Source: Bacteroidales bacterium (GTDB lineage: Bacteria > Bacteroidota > Bacteroidia > Bacteroidales > CAIWKO01). Taken from it: a stretch of DNA of 64,000 nt. The DNA lies in NCBI GenBank assembly GCA_023228145.1, contig JALOBU010000009.1, positions 56,413-120,412 of the forward strand. Direction: 5' to 3'. A program made the translations under genes and the position numbers. This document shows, piece by piece, positions 44,020 to 53,345 of the stretch (positions are counted from its first letter, which is position 1; every line of letters begins with the position of its first letter). The notes beneath the pieces were generated by a model. That model was not told where the DNA came from. It searched no databases and worked only from the letters and a program-made list of their open reading frames with translations.

Positions 44020-45258
44020 TCAGCCCTTTTTATTCAAGGTTATTATTGTAATTTCCGGTTTTACACCTATTCGTGCTGAAAAACCACTATAGCCCAGACC
44101 CGGATTTACATACAACACTTGTTCCCCATAAGTGTATGAACCATACCAATATTTAAAAATAAATCTGCTCGGACTGAATTTAAACATATCCGTTACACAT
44201 GCCAACTGCATTGCATGAGTATGCCCCGACAGTGTGAGCGAAATATTTGTTCCCCCGGAAACTTCATCTTTCCAATGATTCGGGTCATGTGACATTAAAA
44301 TAACAAAATCATTATTTTTTGTATAACTTAATGCTTTATTTAAATCCCCTGTACGTTTAAAAGGGTAGTTTCCTATATTATTTACACCCGCCAAGGCAAT
44401 AGAATCTTTACCTTTTTTAATATAACATGCCGAATCTATCAATACGACAAAGCCCATTTTTTTTTCGGCTTCAACAAGTTTGTTTGTTATTTCAGCCTGA
44501 TTATTAATCTCCCGAAGTTTAAAATAATCACCAATATCATGATTCCCAAGAATGCAAAATTTACCATAAGGAAATTTTAAATCAGAAAAAATGTTTACAT
44601 AATTTTCTGTTTCCACATCCGAAACATTAATCATATCGCCGGTCATTAAAAGCATATCGGGCGATAAATCTTTTATAATTCTGGTTGCTTTGCTGATAAA
44701 ACACGTATCCTTATAACTGCCAAGATGCAAATCCGAAATCTGGATAATTTTAAAGCCGTTAAATTCTTCTGGTAAGCCGGAATAATTTAGATTGATATTT
44801 TTTAGTTTAATATTTGTTTTACCATAAGTAAACCCATGAATACAAAAAGCTAAAGCCACGGTAAACACGAAAAGGCTTAAAATATATATCCACAAACTTC
44901 TTCTCAATTTAAATCCTGTTGCGTCTGTTTTTCTAAACAATAAAGTAATAAATCTGAATAAGTCGTAAATAATTATTGGAACCGCCATCGCTGATTTGGG
45001 TAAATATAGAAGAATAAAAATGTTTAACAACATGTAAAGCTGCCTGTATTTAATCGGATCGTCCCCTGGATAACCAATAATCAAAAACCACGATGCTTCA
45101 AAGGCAGCAAATATCAGCGTCATGATTATGAGAATAATTTTAAGGCGTTTTTGTTTAAGATTATCTTTTACAAAAAGCGCCTTAATTGCACGAAAAAAAT
45201 ATATATCCGAAACAATTACAACAATTGTTACGGTAATTATGCGTATTATGAAGTTCAT
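44020..45258 (-). CDS. Membrane-anchored metallophosphoesterase (YkuE-like)
   Basis: A 412-residue protein with four N-terminal membrane helices (about 1-150) and a calcineurin-like phosphoesterase domain. The metal-binding blocks are complete: ISDLHLGSYKD (D-x-H), LMTGDMINVSD (GD), CILGNHDIGDY (GNHD), ILMSHDPNHW and LSGHTHAMQLA (GHTH). The family includes UDP-DAGn and lipid-phosphate hydrolases, so an envelope lipid substrate is plausible but unproven. The start codon lies in the T tract of the terminator of the preceding gene. Confidence 0.9.
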   Translation of the reverse strand: MNFIIRIITVTIVVIVSDIYFFRAIKALFVKDNLKQKRLKIILIIMTLIFAAFEASWFLIIGYPGDDPIKYRQLYMLLNIFILLYLPKSAMAVPIIIYDLFRFITLLFRKTDATGFKLRRSLWIYILSLFVFTVALAFCIHGFTYGKTNIKLKNINLNYSGLPEEFNGFKIIQISDLHLGSYKDTCFISKATRIIKDLSPDMLLMTGDMINVSDVETENYVNIFSDLKFPYGKFCILGNHDIGDYFKLREINNQAEITNKLVEAEKKMGFVVLIDSACYIKKGKDSIALAGVNNIGNYPFKRTGDLNKALSYTKNNDFVILMSHDPNHWKDEVSGGTNISLTLSGHTHAMQLACVTDMFKFSPSRFIFKYWYGSYTYGEQVLYVNPGLGYSGFSARIGVKPEITIITLNKKG

Positions 45259-45260
45259 AA

Positions 45261-45290
45261 AAAAAGCAGTTACTTAAGGCAACTGCTTTT
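45261..45290 (-). terminator. Rho-independent terminator of the 928-residue protein gene
   Basis: AAAAGCAGTT pairs with AACTGCTTTT around a 9-base loop, followed on the minus strand by a T run that directly abuts the next start codon. Confidence 0.8.
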
Positions 45291-45307
45291 CAAAATTAAC
45301 AATAAAA

Positions 45308-48094
45308 TTATTTACTGATAATAATTTTATGTGTTTTAATATCCCCATTGATATTTATTCTTATAAAATATATACCGTCAATGTGGGAGCTAAGGTTTAG
45401 TGTATAAATATTATTTCCTTCTGACATTTTCATAGTTTCACTAAATATTTCCTGTCCCACCAGGTTGATTACAGAAATTATAATATCCGATTCATGTGAA
45501 GACCCGACCTGAATGTATATCTGGCCTGTTGATGATGGATTGGGATAAATGTTATAAGTTATGGTAGCATTTTCATAATCATTAATACTTGCTGTATTTT
45601 TAGCTGTAGTAAATTTAAATGGAGCCGACCAATCCGTTGAGTCTAAAGAAGTAATTGCCCTCATTCTCCAATAATATGATTGAAAATAATTAAGTGGTTC
45701 TGTTCCCGGTATAGTATATGATGTAAGGCTATCCAGAATTGTGTAATATCTTGGATTAGAGAAGGCATTACTTGTGTCAATTTCCAGATTGTATGCCCCG
45801 ATATCTCCAACTTTAGTCCAGGAAAAAGCCGGAGTAATACTGATGCTTGTATCATTATTAGCCGGTGATATCAGCGAAACAACATCTATAGTTGTAAACC
45901 TTCTGATTTCACTCCATTTAGATGTATCCAGATGATTATATGCCCTGACTTTCCAGAAATATTTCTGTCCAAATAGTAATGTGTCGGTGAATGTTCTTAT
46001 TATGGTATCTGTACCTGCGGTATAAATTGTACTTAAAGTATCTACAGTGAAATACATTGGTGATGTAAACAATGTGTCAACAGATAATGCATATTGATAG
46101 AAATTCGAGCCTGTCCATTTCCATTCAAGTTTACAAACAGGTGATTTTTTAATAGTATCGTCCGCAGGTTTCTTCAGCAAAACTGTATCAATTGTCCAGA
46201 CATTTAAGGCATCTGACCAGTCGCTGGTATCGGCAGCGTGAAGTGCCCTCATTCTGAGATAATAATGTTCTCCAAAACCCAGTTGTTTTGAGTTACTTTC
46301 GGTTTTGTTAGCGGCAATAAGGCTGCCAACATAGAATGGGCTTGAGAATGCAAGGGTGGTATCCATTTCATACTCGTAATTTGCTAATCCAGATATTGCA
46401 TTCCACTTAAAATTCATTTTTACATACTGATTTTTAGCACTATCAGTTGGTTTAATGATTTTAACTTTTTGTATGGTTGTAAATTTTCTTATATCAGACC
46501 AGCCTGATGAATCGCTTTCACTAAAAGCTTTTACTCTCCAGTAATATTTTGTGTTAAACTTTAACAATACGGCATTGGTTGCTGAAAAAGATGTTGAATA
46601 ATAAACAGGATTTGTAAACAAACTATCATTACTTATTTGTACTTTGTATGAGAGTCCCATAGGAACTGATGTCCAATCGAGCAATACGTTTGGCATCTGG
46701 TTTACTGCTCCATTTGCCGGAGCAGATAATGTAGGTGCATACATCGGTGTAATATCGACAAATACGGTGGATGTTGATGTTTCTCCATCTAAATCCTGAA
46801 TGGTATAAGTAAAGCTGTCAGAGCCAAGATACGTTGTTGATGACGGAGTATAAACTATCTTATCATCAGCAGGGTTTGTGGGTGTGCCATTATTGTTGAT
46901 ACTAGTAACTCCATGTGCACCGTTAGTTGAAACCAATGCGCAGGCACATGGGCCATCGCCTCCAAAGGTGTCGTTATACAAAACGTGAATCGTTACACTT
47001 GAATTCGGATTTGTGTATGCATTATCGTCATTACTATATGGCATATCATTAATGGGTAAGACATCAATAAAGACCGTATCATCTGAACATGCAGGGGGCA
47101 AAGGTAAACCATTATCACAAATAGCAATTATCACTGTGTCCGTACCAAAAAAATCCGGGGCAGGAGTATAAGTAAAAGTCCCATCCGTGTTAATAACAAT
47201 TGAGCCATGAATCGGTCCGCTGACAGGAACAGTACTTGCAGTTAGTGCTGTTCCCTCAACAATATCTATATCTGCATTGGCTAAAACATCTCCACTCACA
47301 GCTGTGTCTTCATTAGTAATATAATTTTCATTAATTGTAAGCGGAGCATCATTAATTGAATCAACAGTGATTTCTAAATTAGCTGTATCCAATTGAAGGT
47401 TCCCATCAGTCAAATAATATGTTATTGAAGGTACTACGCCGTTCCAATTTTCTACCGGAGTAAAAACAAAACCTCCGTTTGTATCAACCATAATCTCTCC
47501 GATTCCTGACATAGTAGCAGTATCGCCGGGCAGATAAGCGGTTAGGTTCACATCAAAACCTGTTATTTCCATGGTATCTCCGTCTGCATCCATATCATTT
47601 GTCAGAACATTATCAATCAGGACATTGTCTTCATCAACATAAAAAGTATCATTAACCGCTACCGGTTTGTCATTTGTGCCAGCTACAGTAAAATAAACTG
47701 TTGCAGTATCGCAGTCCCCGTCAATATCGCAAAGCTTATATGTCATCGAATCTGTTCCGAAAAAATTTAAATCCGGTGTATAGGTAAAAACTCCTGTTGT
47801 ATCTAATACTAATGCACCATGCAATGGCCCATTGATAATACTCCAAATATTACCTCCATCTAAACTGGGAACATCATTAAGCGAAACATCTCCATTAAAA
47901 ACAACATCTTCTGTAACCAAGCAATTATCATCTGATGCTGTTGGCTCAGCCAATAAGGCGGGTAAATGAGAAAAAATAATGTTTTTTGAAGTTACATACA
48001 GTTTGTTTTGGTGTGCATTAAAAATATTGTAAGGAAATCCATAAACGCTTATACCCCATATAAGTAATACTATTCCACATAAAAATTTTTTCAT
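45308..48094 (-). CDS. Large T9SS surface protein with cadherin-like and fibronectin-like repeats
   Basis: A 928-residue secreted protein. It has a signal peptide; then about four bacterial cadherin/Ig-like repeats (about 50-450) with NDKPVAVNDTFYVDEDNVL and GTFTYTPAPDFFGTDTV type strands; then four fibronectin-like repeats (about 455-840; YYWRVKAFSESDSSGWSDIR and similar). The last 75 residues are a type A T9SS sorting domain (ITYNIYPNPSSTGQIYIQVG, ISVINLVGQEIFSETM, HIDGIYFIRINI). Such proteins are adhesins or surface layer components. A TAAATTTG box is at 48138-48145. Confidence 0.9.
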   Translation of the reverse strand: MKKFLCGIVLLIWGISVYGFPYNIFNAHQNKLYVTSKNIIFSHLPALLAEPTASDDNCLVTEDVVFNGDVSLNDVPSLDGGNIWSIINGPLHGALVLDTTGVFTYTPDLNFFGTDSMTYKLCDIDGDCDTATVYFTVAGTNDKPVAVNDTFYVDEDNVLIDNVLTNDMDADGDTMEITGFDVNLTAYLPGDTATMSGIGEIMVDTNGGFVFTPVENWNGVVPSITYYLTDGNLQLDTANLEITVDSINDAPLTINENYITNEDTAVSGDVLANADIDIVEGTALTASTVPVSGPIHGSIVINTDGTFTYTPAPDFFGTDTVIIAICDNGLPLPPACSDDTVFIDVLPINDMPYSNDDNAYTNPNSSVTIHVLYNDTFGGDGPCACALVSTNGAHGVTSINNNGTPTNPADDKIVYTPSSTTYLGSDSFTYTIQDLDGETSTSTVFVDITPMYAPTLSAPANGAVNQMPNVLLDWTSVPMGLSYKVQISNDSLFTNPVYYSTSFSATNAVLLKFNTKYYWRVKAFSESDSSGWSDIRKFTTIQKVKIIKPTDSAKNQYVKMNFKWNAISGLANYEYEMDTTLAFSSPFYVGSLIAANKTESNSKQLGFGEHYYLRMRALHAADTSDWSDALNVWTIDTVLLKKPADDTIKKSPVCKLEWKWTGSNFYQYALSVDTLFTSPMYFTVDTLSTIYTAGTDTIIRTFTDTLLFGQKYFWKVRAYNHLDTSKWSEIRRFTTIDVVSLISPANNDTSISITPAFSWTKVGDIGAYNLEIDTSNAFSNPRYYTILDSLTSYTIPGTEPLNYFQSYYWRMRAITSLDSTDWSAPFKFTTAKNTASINDYENATITYNIYPNPSSTGQIYIQVGSSHESDIIISVINLVGQEIFSETMKMSEGNNIYTLNLSSHIDGIYFIRININGDIKTHKIIISK

Positions 48095-48137
48095 AACTTT
48101 TATTTTTTTATTATTTATTAAAATTTTAATTACAACT

Positions 48138-48145
48138 CAAATTTA
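48138..48145 (-). promoter_or_regulatory. Predicted -7 element (TAAATTTG)
   Basis: A perfect TAnnTTTG on the minus strand, 43 bases upstream of the 928-residue protein start. Confidence 0.4.
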
Positions 48146-48160
48146 TTTTTTAAACTCCGT

Positions 48161-51028
48161 TTACCTTACAATTAAGAATTTACCGCTTTTGTATTCATTG
48201 CCATGTACTAACTGAATTATATATGAACCTTTTGACAACTCGCTGCAGTTTAATTTTTCAGTATGATATCCGCTTGGTTTATTATATATATTCTGTGTTT
48301 TCACAAGTTTTCCTTTCAAATCATAAATATTTATGGTAAGCCCTGAATTAACATTAAGTGAAAACCCAATATTAATATAATCTGTTGCTGGATTTGGATA
48401 AATATTTAGCTTGCCAGCTGATGCAACGCTTGGCTTATTGTTGTTATTTATTCCTAAATATTCGAAATTTCCATAAAATCCACGACCGTGAGTGGCGACA
48501 TATATTGCTCCATAATTTGTAACTCCGGGATAATTATATACCTGTTGCCTTATCATAAATACCGGTACTCTTGGCATACCATTATTTTCTTCTGTCCATT
48601 CAATAAGTGCCTCTGATTTAGTAATATCCTGTGTGGCATACATGCCGTATTCTGTCCCGATAATAACCATCTTTGGATTGCTCATTTCAAAAATACAACT
48701 GTAAACCGGCATGGCTGGGAGTTTTTTGCCGGCTGTTGTGCCTTGTTTTGCTTCAAAAGTCGGGTCATAATCCAATGCATTGCTGCTATAATATATATAC
48801 TTTGTTCTTCCATAATTTCCCAATGTTGCTAAAACCCTGTTTGGATTGTTTGGGTCAACAGCAATGCTTGTTACTGCCTGTGCAAATGACTCAATTTCTC
48901 TAAACTCTAATACGGAATATGGGCTGTTATAAGTAGCGCTTAAAGAATCTGTAATTGCAAGTATGTTTGAAATCCTGTATAATTTTCCTCCAACAGTTCC
49001 AACAAACAAATAGTTTCCGCATTTTGATATCGTAAATGTGTGCGGATTTGCAATATTTGCAATATTAAACCACTGTGGAGTTATTCCAAAATGAAGCGCT
49101 TTTTTTGTCATCCATACACCATTTGCTGTACCAACAAAAAAGTGGGATGTAATAATATCTTTAACATACAGTGTATCCCCAGGGAAAAGAGTATCGGTAA
49201 CATTAGAATAATAAAAATCTTCTGGTGTAATAATATAATTAAAAGGATAAAAATCATTTTGGCTTTTAACAACAATATTATCTCCGATAACATGTTTGAG
49301 GGTATCCACATACCATGTATAATCGGGGCTGTATGAATTATTAAAGCTTTCCCAGTGTAACATAGGAGTAATAAAGGGGCCTGCATTTTCACCCGGCACA
49401 TATGAGCCTATCATGAATGTACTCATAAATTGCAAGTTAGAAGCCTGCTGATAAGTTGCTCCTCTGTCGGGCGAGCGCCAGATGCCTGCATATTGAGAAG
49501 TTCCAAAGAATGCATCGGGGTTTATTAAAGAAAAAGCTGCCCATCCACCGTCACCGCTATATAATACCATACCTTTTTTTGTGTCAAAACCAGTGCCGCT
49601 AACATAAGGATTGCTGTTGTCTTGAGTACCGCCCATAATACCTGTTGTCCCGTTATGTGCAAGCGCATAAAACTGGGTAATACTGTAATTTCTATTTATG
49701 TGCTGAAAAGTATAGCCTCCGTCTGTAGTTTTAGCAATTCCTCCATCGGAGCCAAGGTAAAAGATATTCGGATTTCTTTTATCAAAAACAATGGCGTGCA
49801 TATCCACATGGCAATCGTATTGTTCGGAGCCGATAGTAACCTGAGTAACATTGCCTCCATAATGCCATTCCCAAACTACAATACCGCCCATAAAGATTTT
49901 ATCAGGGTTGGTTGGATGAACGGTTACAACATTATCATAAGTACCCTGACTATTATCTCCGAATAAATTAAAAGCAGGAGAACCCCCCGGGGCAATCTGT
50001 TCCCAGTTTTGCCCTTTATCTATTGACCTGTAAACTCCTTTAAGCGACCCAATAGCATTTGCTACTACTGCATAAATGTAATTTGGATTTGAGGGAGCAA
50101 TATCAATTTCAATTCTTCTAGAAGTACCAATTTCCGGAGGGGTTCTGTCAACAAAGGTATGAGGATTGCCACTGTTGGAACCCTCTGAAGAAATATATAC
50201 TTTATTGCCTACAACAGCTGCAATGGTTTGGTCGGAACCAATAGCCAGAGCAGTACAAACTCCTGTCAATATTGTTGTTCCATTAGGAGCATAGACGGGA
50301 TTTACCCATTGAGAAGAATTTGTGTCCCAATATCTTAAACCTTTATAAGTGCCGGCATAAATCCTTCCGCTGACAGGGTCAACAACGATATCATTAACAA
50401 ATGACCAATCTAAACCTGTATTATTCGTGCTTGTTGGTTTTGCTCCATTAAATATTGCCCAGGAATTGCCGCCATCCGTTGACTCATAAAGTCCGCTTCC
50501 AAGAAATCCCGGGGTACCTGAAATTCCGTCAACATTTGCGAAATATTCACCCGTGCCAACATAAAGATATCCTGTAATGGGGCTTTGTGCAATACAGCAA
50601 ATATTTACATCCGGTAAGCCGGGCAATGGTATCCATGACGTGCCTCCCGTTTCGGTTTTAAACAAACCGCCGGCAACTCCGCCTGCATATAAAACATTGC
50701 TGTTGTCTTTATCTACCAATATCGCTCTGGTTCTTCCGCCCACATTATTCGGGCCAAGTTCATCCCATTGCAAACCAATGGCTTTGCTGTTTGTCAACTG
50801 GGCTATTTCTTTCTGGGCATTTAATACATCAATAATATTTAATTCACCTGTAAGTGGATCATTTTTGATAGAAGCAAGCCATTTGGCTGCCCCCGCATAT
50901 TCCTGATAAATCTGAGATTTTTTTGGGTTATACTTTCTTTCGGAATTTCCACTGATTACTGACAATACAAAAATTACAGCAACAACAACTAGAATTCCTG
51001 AACTAATTAGTAGATTTTTGCTTTTCAT
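48161..51028 (-). CDS. T9SS-exported VPS10/BNR-repeat protein
   Basis: A 955-residue protein with an N-terminal membrane/signal helix (LLISSGILVVVAVIFVLS). A long beta-propeller region follows with many BNR-like Asp-box phrases (GLFKTETGGTSWIPLPG, GLYESTDGGNSWAIF, GVYRSIDKGQNWEQI, GIAKTTDGGYTFQHI), as in VPS10/sortilin-like and glycosidase-like proteins. It ends in a type A T9SS domain (GKLNIYPNPATDYINIGF, INIYDLKGKLVKTQNI, ELSKGSYIIQLVHG). It is probably surface-attached. Hydrolytic activity is possible but no catalytic site is apparent. The 213 bases upstream hold no gene. Confidence 0.9.
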   Translation of the reverse strand: MKSKNLLISSGILVVVAVIFVLSVISGNSERKYNPKKSQIYQEYAGAAKWLASIKNDPLTGELNIIDVLNAQKEIAQLTNSKAIGLQWDELGPNNVGGRTRAILVDKDNSNVLYAGGVAGGLFKTETGGTSWIPLPGLPDVNICCIAQSPITGYLYVGTGEYFANVDGISGTPGFLGSGLYESTDGGNSWAIFNGAKPTSTNNTGLDWSFVNDIVVDPVSGRIYAGTYKGLRYWDTNSSQWVNPVYAPNGTTILTGVCTALAIGSDQTIAAVVGNKVYISSEGSNSGNPHTFVDRTPPEIGTSRRIEIDIAPSNPNYIYAVVANAIGSLKGVYRSIDKGQNWEQIAPGGSPAFNLFGDNSQGTYDNVVTVHPTNPDKIFMGGIVVWEWHYGGNVTQVTIGSEQYDCHVDMHAIVFDKRNPNIFYLGSDGGIAKTTDGGYTFQHINRNYSITQFYALAHNGTTGIMGGTQDNSNPYVSGTGFDTKKGMVLYSGDGGWAAFSLINPDAFFGTSQYAGIWRSPDRGATYQQASNLQFMSTFMIGSYVPGENAGPFITPMLHWESFNNSYSPDYTWYVDTLKHVIGDNIVVKSQNDFYPFNYIITPEDFYYSNVTDTLFPGDTLYVKDIITSHFFVGTANGVWMTKKALHFGITPQWFNIANIANPHTFTISKCGNYLFVGTVGGKLYRISNILAITDSLSATYNSPYSVLEFREIESFAQAVTSIAVDPNNPNRVLATLGNYGRTKYIYYSSNALDYDPTFEAKQGTTAGKKLPAMPVYSCIFEMSNPKMVIIGTEYGMYATQDITKSEALIEWTEENNGMPRVPVFMIRQQVYNYPGVTNYGAIYVATHGRGFYGNFEYLGINNNNKPSVASAGKLNIYPNPATDYINIGFSLNVNSGLTINIYDLKGKLVKTQNIYNKPSGYHTEKLNCSELSKGSYIIQLVHGNEYKSGKFLIVR

Positions 51029-51242
51029 AATTAAAATTAAATTTTATTTATTTTATATTTTATTTAATATTAGTTACTTATGATTTTAATATAATATATT
51101 AATAAAAAAACGGCACAAGATACAGCTTTTTTACTTACCAGCCAAATACTTTTATAAAATTCAAGTATCACTTTACAAAAAAGAATGTTCAAATATAATA
51201 TTTTGTTGGCAAATAGAACCTTTAAATCAGAGAAAGGTAAGA

Positions 51243-52133
51243 TTACATCAGTTTCCGGTTAATTGAAATATGATTTTGTGCATGATAAGAAGATCTGATC
51301 ATGGGGCCGCATTCTGCATTTTTAAATCCTTTTTCCATGGCAATCTTTTTAAATTTAAAAAATTCTTCGGGCGTATAATACTTTAGTACACTATGATTTT
51401 GTCTTGCCGGTTGGAGATATTGTCCGATAGTAATTATTTTACAATTTACAGACAACAAATCATCCATGACGGCATAAATTTCATTTTCCTTTTCCCCCAG
51501 CCCGACCATTATACCTGATTTGCTCGTAACACCAGCTTTATCAATGTATTTTAATACCTGAAGGCTGCGCCTATAATTGGCATTATATCTTATCGCAGGC
51601 GAAAGTCTTTCCACTGTTTCCAGATTATGCGAAATGATTTCTGGTTTTGCGTGAATAACCATTTCAAGACTATCTTCACTCCCTTTAAAATCAGGAATAA
51701 GAGCTTCAATAGTAGTATTTTTGCTATATTTCTTAATGGCAGTAATGGTATCATACCAAATTTGGGCACCCCCATCAGTTAAATCATCGCGGGTAACTGA
51801 AGTTAATACGCAATGCCACAAGCCGATTTTAGCAATAGCTTCAGCAATTTTAAAAGGTTCGTCTTCATCGGGAGGTTTCATGTTGCCATGAGATACTGCA
51901 CAGAATTTGCAATTGCGTGTACAACTGTCTCCAAGAATCATAAATGTGGCAGTTTTTGCAGACCAGCATTCTGCAATATTTGGACATTTACCGCTTTCGC
52001 AAATGGTATGCAGGTTATATTCCGAAAGATAATTTTTAATATACGAATAATGTTCTGCCTGGGGAAGTTTTATTTTCAACCAGTCGGGTTTTCTTTCTTC
52101 AGCCCTATTTTGTGCAGGGTTTTTAGTTTTCAT
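51243..52133 (-). CDS. lipA: Lipoyl synthase LipA
   Basis: A radical-SAM enzyme that inserts two sulfurs into octanoyl-lipoyl domains, 296 residues. The auxiliary-cluster Cys set is in CESGKCPNIAECW; the radical-SAM CxxxCxxC is in CTRNCKFCAVSHG; the C-terminal Ser ligand is in MIRSSYHAQN. The length and the GVTSKSGIMVGLGEKENE segment agree with the family. It lies 8 bases downstream of a hypothetical secreted protein gene and is probably co-transcribed with it. Confidence 0.97.
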   Translation of the reverse strand: MKTKNPAQNRAEERKPDWLKIKLPQAEHYSYIKNYLSEYNLHTICESGKCPNIAECWSAKTATFMILGDSCTRNCKFCAVSHGNMKPPDEDEPFKIAEAIAKIGLWHCVLTSVTRDDLTDGGAQIWYDTITAIKKYSKNTTIEALIPDFKGSEDSLEMVIHAKPEIISHNLETVERLSPAIRYNANYRRSLQVLKYIDKAGVTSKSGIMVGLGEKENEIYAVMDDLLSVNCKIITIGQYLQPARQNHSVLKYYTPEEFFKFKKIAMEKGFKNAECGPMIRSSYHAQNHISINRKLM

Positions 52134-52141
52134 AATTCAGT

Positions 52142-52891
52142 TTAATTTTTTCTCTTACCCAGATGCAGGCTTAGATAAACATTTGCAAAAAAGAATTGGT
52201 TTTTTTGTGTTGCCATAATGGGAATGCTTCTATAAAAAGCATCCATAAACACTCCGCATTCCAATGTCTTAACAAATCTGTCATCAGCACCATACTCAAA
52301 ACTTAATCCTATTTTCGCATAGATACCCGGATAAAACCCAATTTTATTAAATCCTTTAAAAAAGGAGCCTCGCCCATAAATATCTGTAATATAGTGAATA
52401 TTTGGGTCGAAACGCTCAAGAGACAAGTAAGACTCGCCGGTTTGTTCATCAAATTTTACAATATACAGGTATATTGGCTTTGTAAACCCCAGATCCAATC
52501 CTCCGTAATAAAATAACCTTACCTCAATGCCTCCCCAGTAAGGTTTCCCATTTAGGATATGCTGCTGTCCAAAACCACCACGAAAAACATAAAAATGATT
52601 TAACTTTCCATAAAAAAAGCTTCTTGAATTTTCATAATAAGATGACATTTTAATTTCTTTCGGATGCTTAATATTCAATGCTTCAATTTCCCACATAATT
52701 TTCCTGAAATATGTTTTATGCTTTCCTTGTCTGTATCCAAGGCCAAAACCGCCAGAATGAACCATGATAAATCCTGATTGCTCCTTACGATAAAGTATTT
52801 TTTTATCAATATTTGATTCTGACTGCGCGAAAATCAAATCACTGATGCACATCGTTAGAAGCAATGGCAATATTTTCACAAAACAATTCAT
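52142..52891 (-). CDS. Secreted protein, unknown function (possible beta-barrel)
   Basis: A 249-residue protein starting at 52891 (MNCFVKILPLLLTMCISDLIFAQ, a signal peptide). The more upstream ATG at 52912 lies in the predicted promoter box TAACTTTG (52910-52917), which rules it out. The mature sequence has alternating aromatic strands (YVFRGGFGQQHILNGKPYWG, VRLFYYGGLDLGFTKPIYLY) and ends FANVYLSLHLGKRKN, like a small outer-membrane barrel. There is no named family. It lies 8 bases upstream of lipA. Confidence 0.75.
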   Translation of the reverse strand: MNCFVKILPLLLTMCISDLIFAQSESNIDKKILYRKEQSGFIMVHSGGFGLGYRQGKHKTYFRKIMWEIEALNIKHPKEIKMSSYYENSRSFFYGKLNHFYVFRGGFGQQHILNGKPYWGGIEVRLFYYGGLDLGFTKPIYLYIVKFDEQTGESYLSLERFDPNIHYITDIYGRGSFFKGFNKIGFYPGIYAKIGLSFEYGADDRFVKTLECGVFMDAFYRSIPIMATQKNQFFFANVYLSLHLGKRKN

Positions 52892-52909
52892 TTGGAAAAA
52901 TGCATTGCA

Positions 52910-52917
52910 CAAAGTTA
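52910..52917 (-). promoter_or_regulatory. Predicted -7 element (TAACTTTG) of the secreted protein-lipA operon
   Basis: A perfect TAnnTTTG on the minus strand, 18 bases upstream of the ATG at 52891. Confidence 0.5.
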
Positions 52918-52942
52918 AAAATAATTATTATTAAAAATGGTG

Positions 52943-53074
52943 TTAAACTTGCCGGGCTGTAACTGATTTTTTTACAACTTTACTATAAGCAGGACAAAGT
53001 TCCCTGGTGCCGCAAGAGGCTATAAAAACTGCAACGATAACAACTAAAATTATTATAGATACTATTTTTTTCAT
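52943..53074 (-). CDS. Small lipoprotein (43 residues)
   Basis: An ATG at 53074 opens 43 codons ending TAA at 52943. It encodes MKKIVSIII..., a hydrophobic helix, then a lipobox-like IASCGTRELCPAYS and a short basic tail. The Cys after the hydrophobic stretch fits signal peptidase II processing, leaving about 23 mature residues. It is the tandem partner of the next gene, only 3 bases away, with which it shares the C-x-T-x-E-x-C-x-A-Y pattern. Such micro-lipoproteins are easily missed. The function is unknown. Confidence 0.7.
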   Translation of the reverse strand: MKKIVSIIILVVIVAVFIASCGTRELCPAYSKVVKKSVTARQV

Positions 53075-53077
53075 GTT

Positions 53078-53197
53078 TCAGTATTTTGAGTGGCTCTGGT
53101 GGGATTTATAAGCATCACAACGTTCCGTTGTTTTACACGAAGAAATTGCTAAAATAAAACCAAACACTATAAAAAATATTAAAACAAATTTTTTCAT
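53078..53197 (-). CDS. Small lipoprotein (39 residues), paralogue of the downstream gene
   Basis: An ATG at 53197 opens 39 codons with stop TGA at 53078. It encodes MKKFVLIFFI..., a single hydrophobic segment, then AISSCKTTERCDAYKSHQS. The lipobox Cys at residue 21 is in the same place as in the downstream copy, and the mature part begins CKTTERCDAY versus CGTRELCPAY. A TAATTTTG box at 53226-53233 gives it a promoter. The product is a tiny lipoprotein of about 19 mature residues. Confidence 0.7.
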   Translation of the reverse strand: MKKFVLIFFIVFGFILAISSCKTTERCDAYKSHQSHSKY

Positions 53198-53225
53198 AAA
53201 AATTCACTTTTTATTTAAGCTTCTG

Positions 53226-53233
53226 CAAAATTA
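53226..53233 (-). promoter_or_regulatory. Predicted -7 element (TAATTTTG) of the micro-lipoprotein pair
   Basis: A perfect TAnnTTTG on the minus strand, 29 bases upstream of the 53197 start. Confidence 0.45.
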
Positions 53234-53345
53234 ATAACTTTATTCAAGTTGTTGTTTTACAACACATAAAAACTTATTAACAATTTTGTGTTAAACAATG
53301 TCAATTTATAGATTAATAACGTTATTTTTACGTTAAAATTATATT

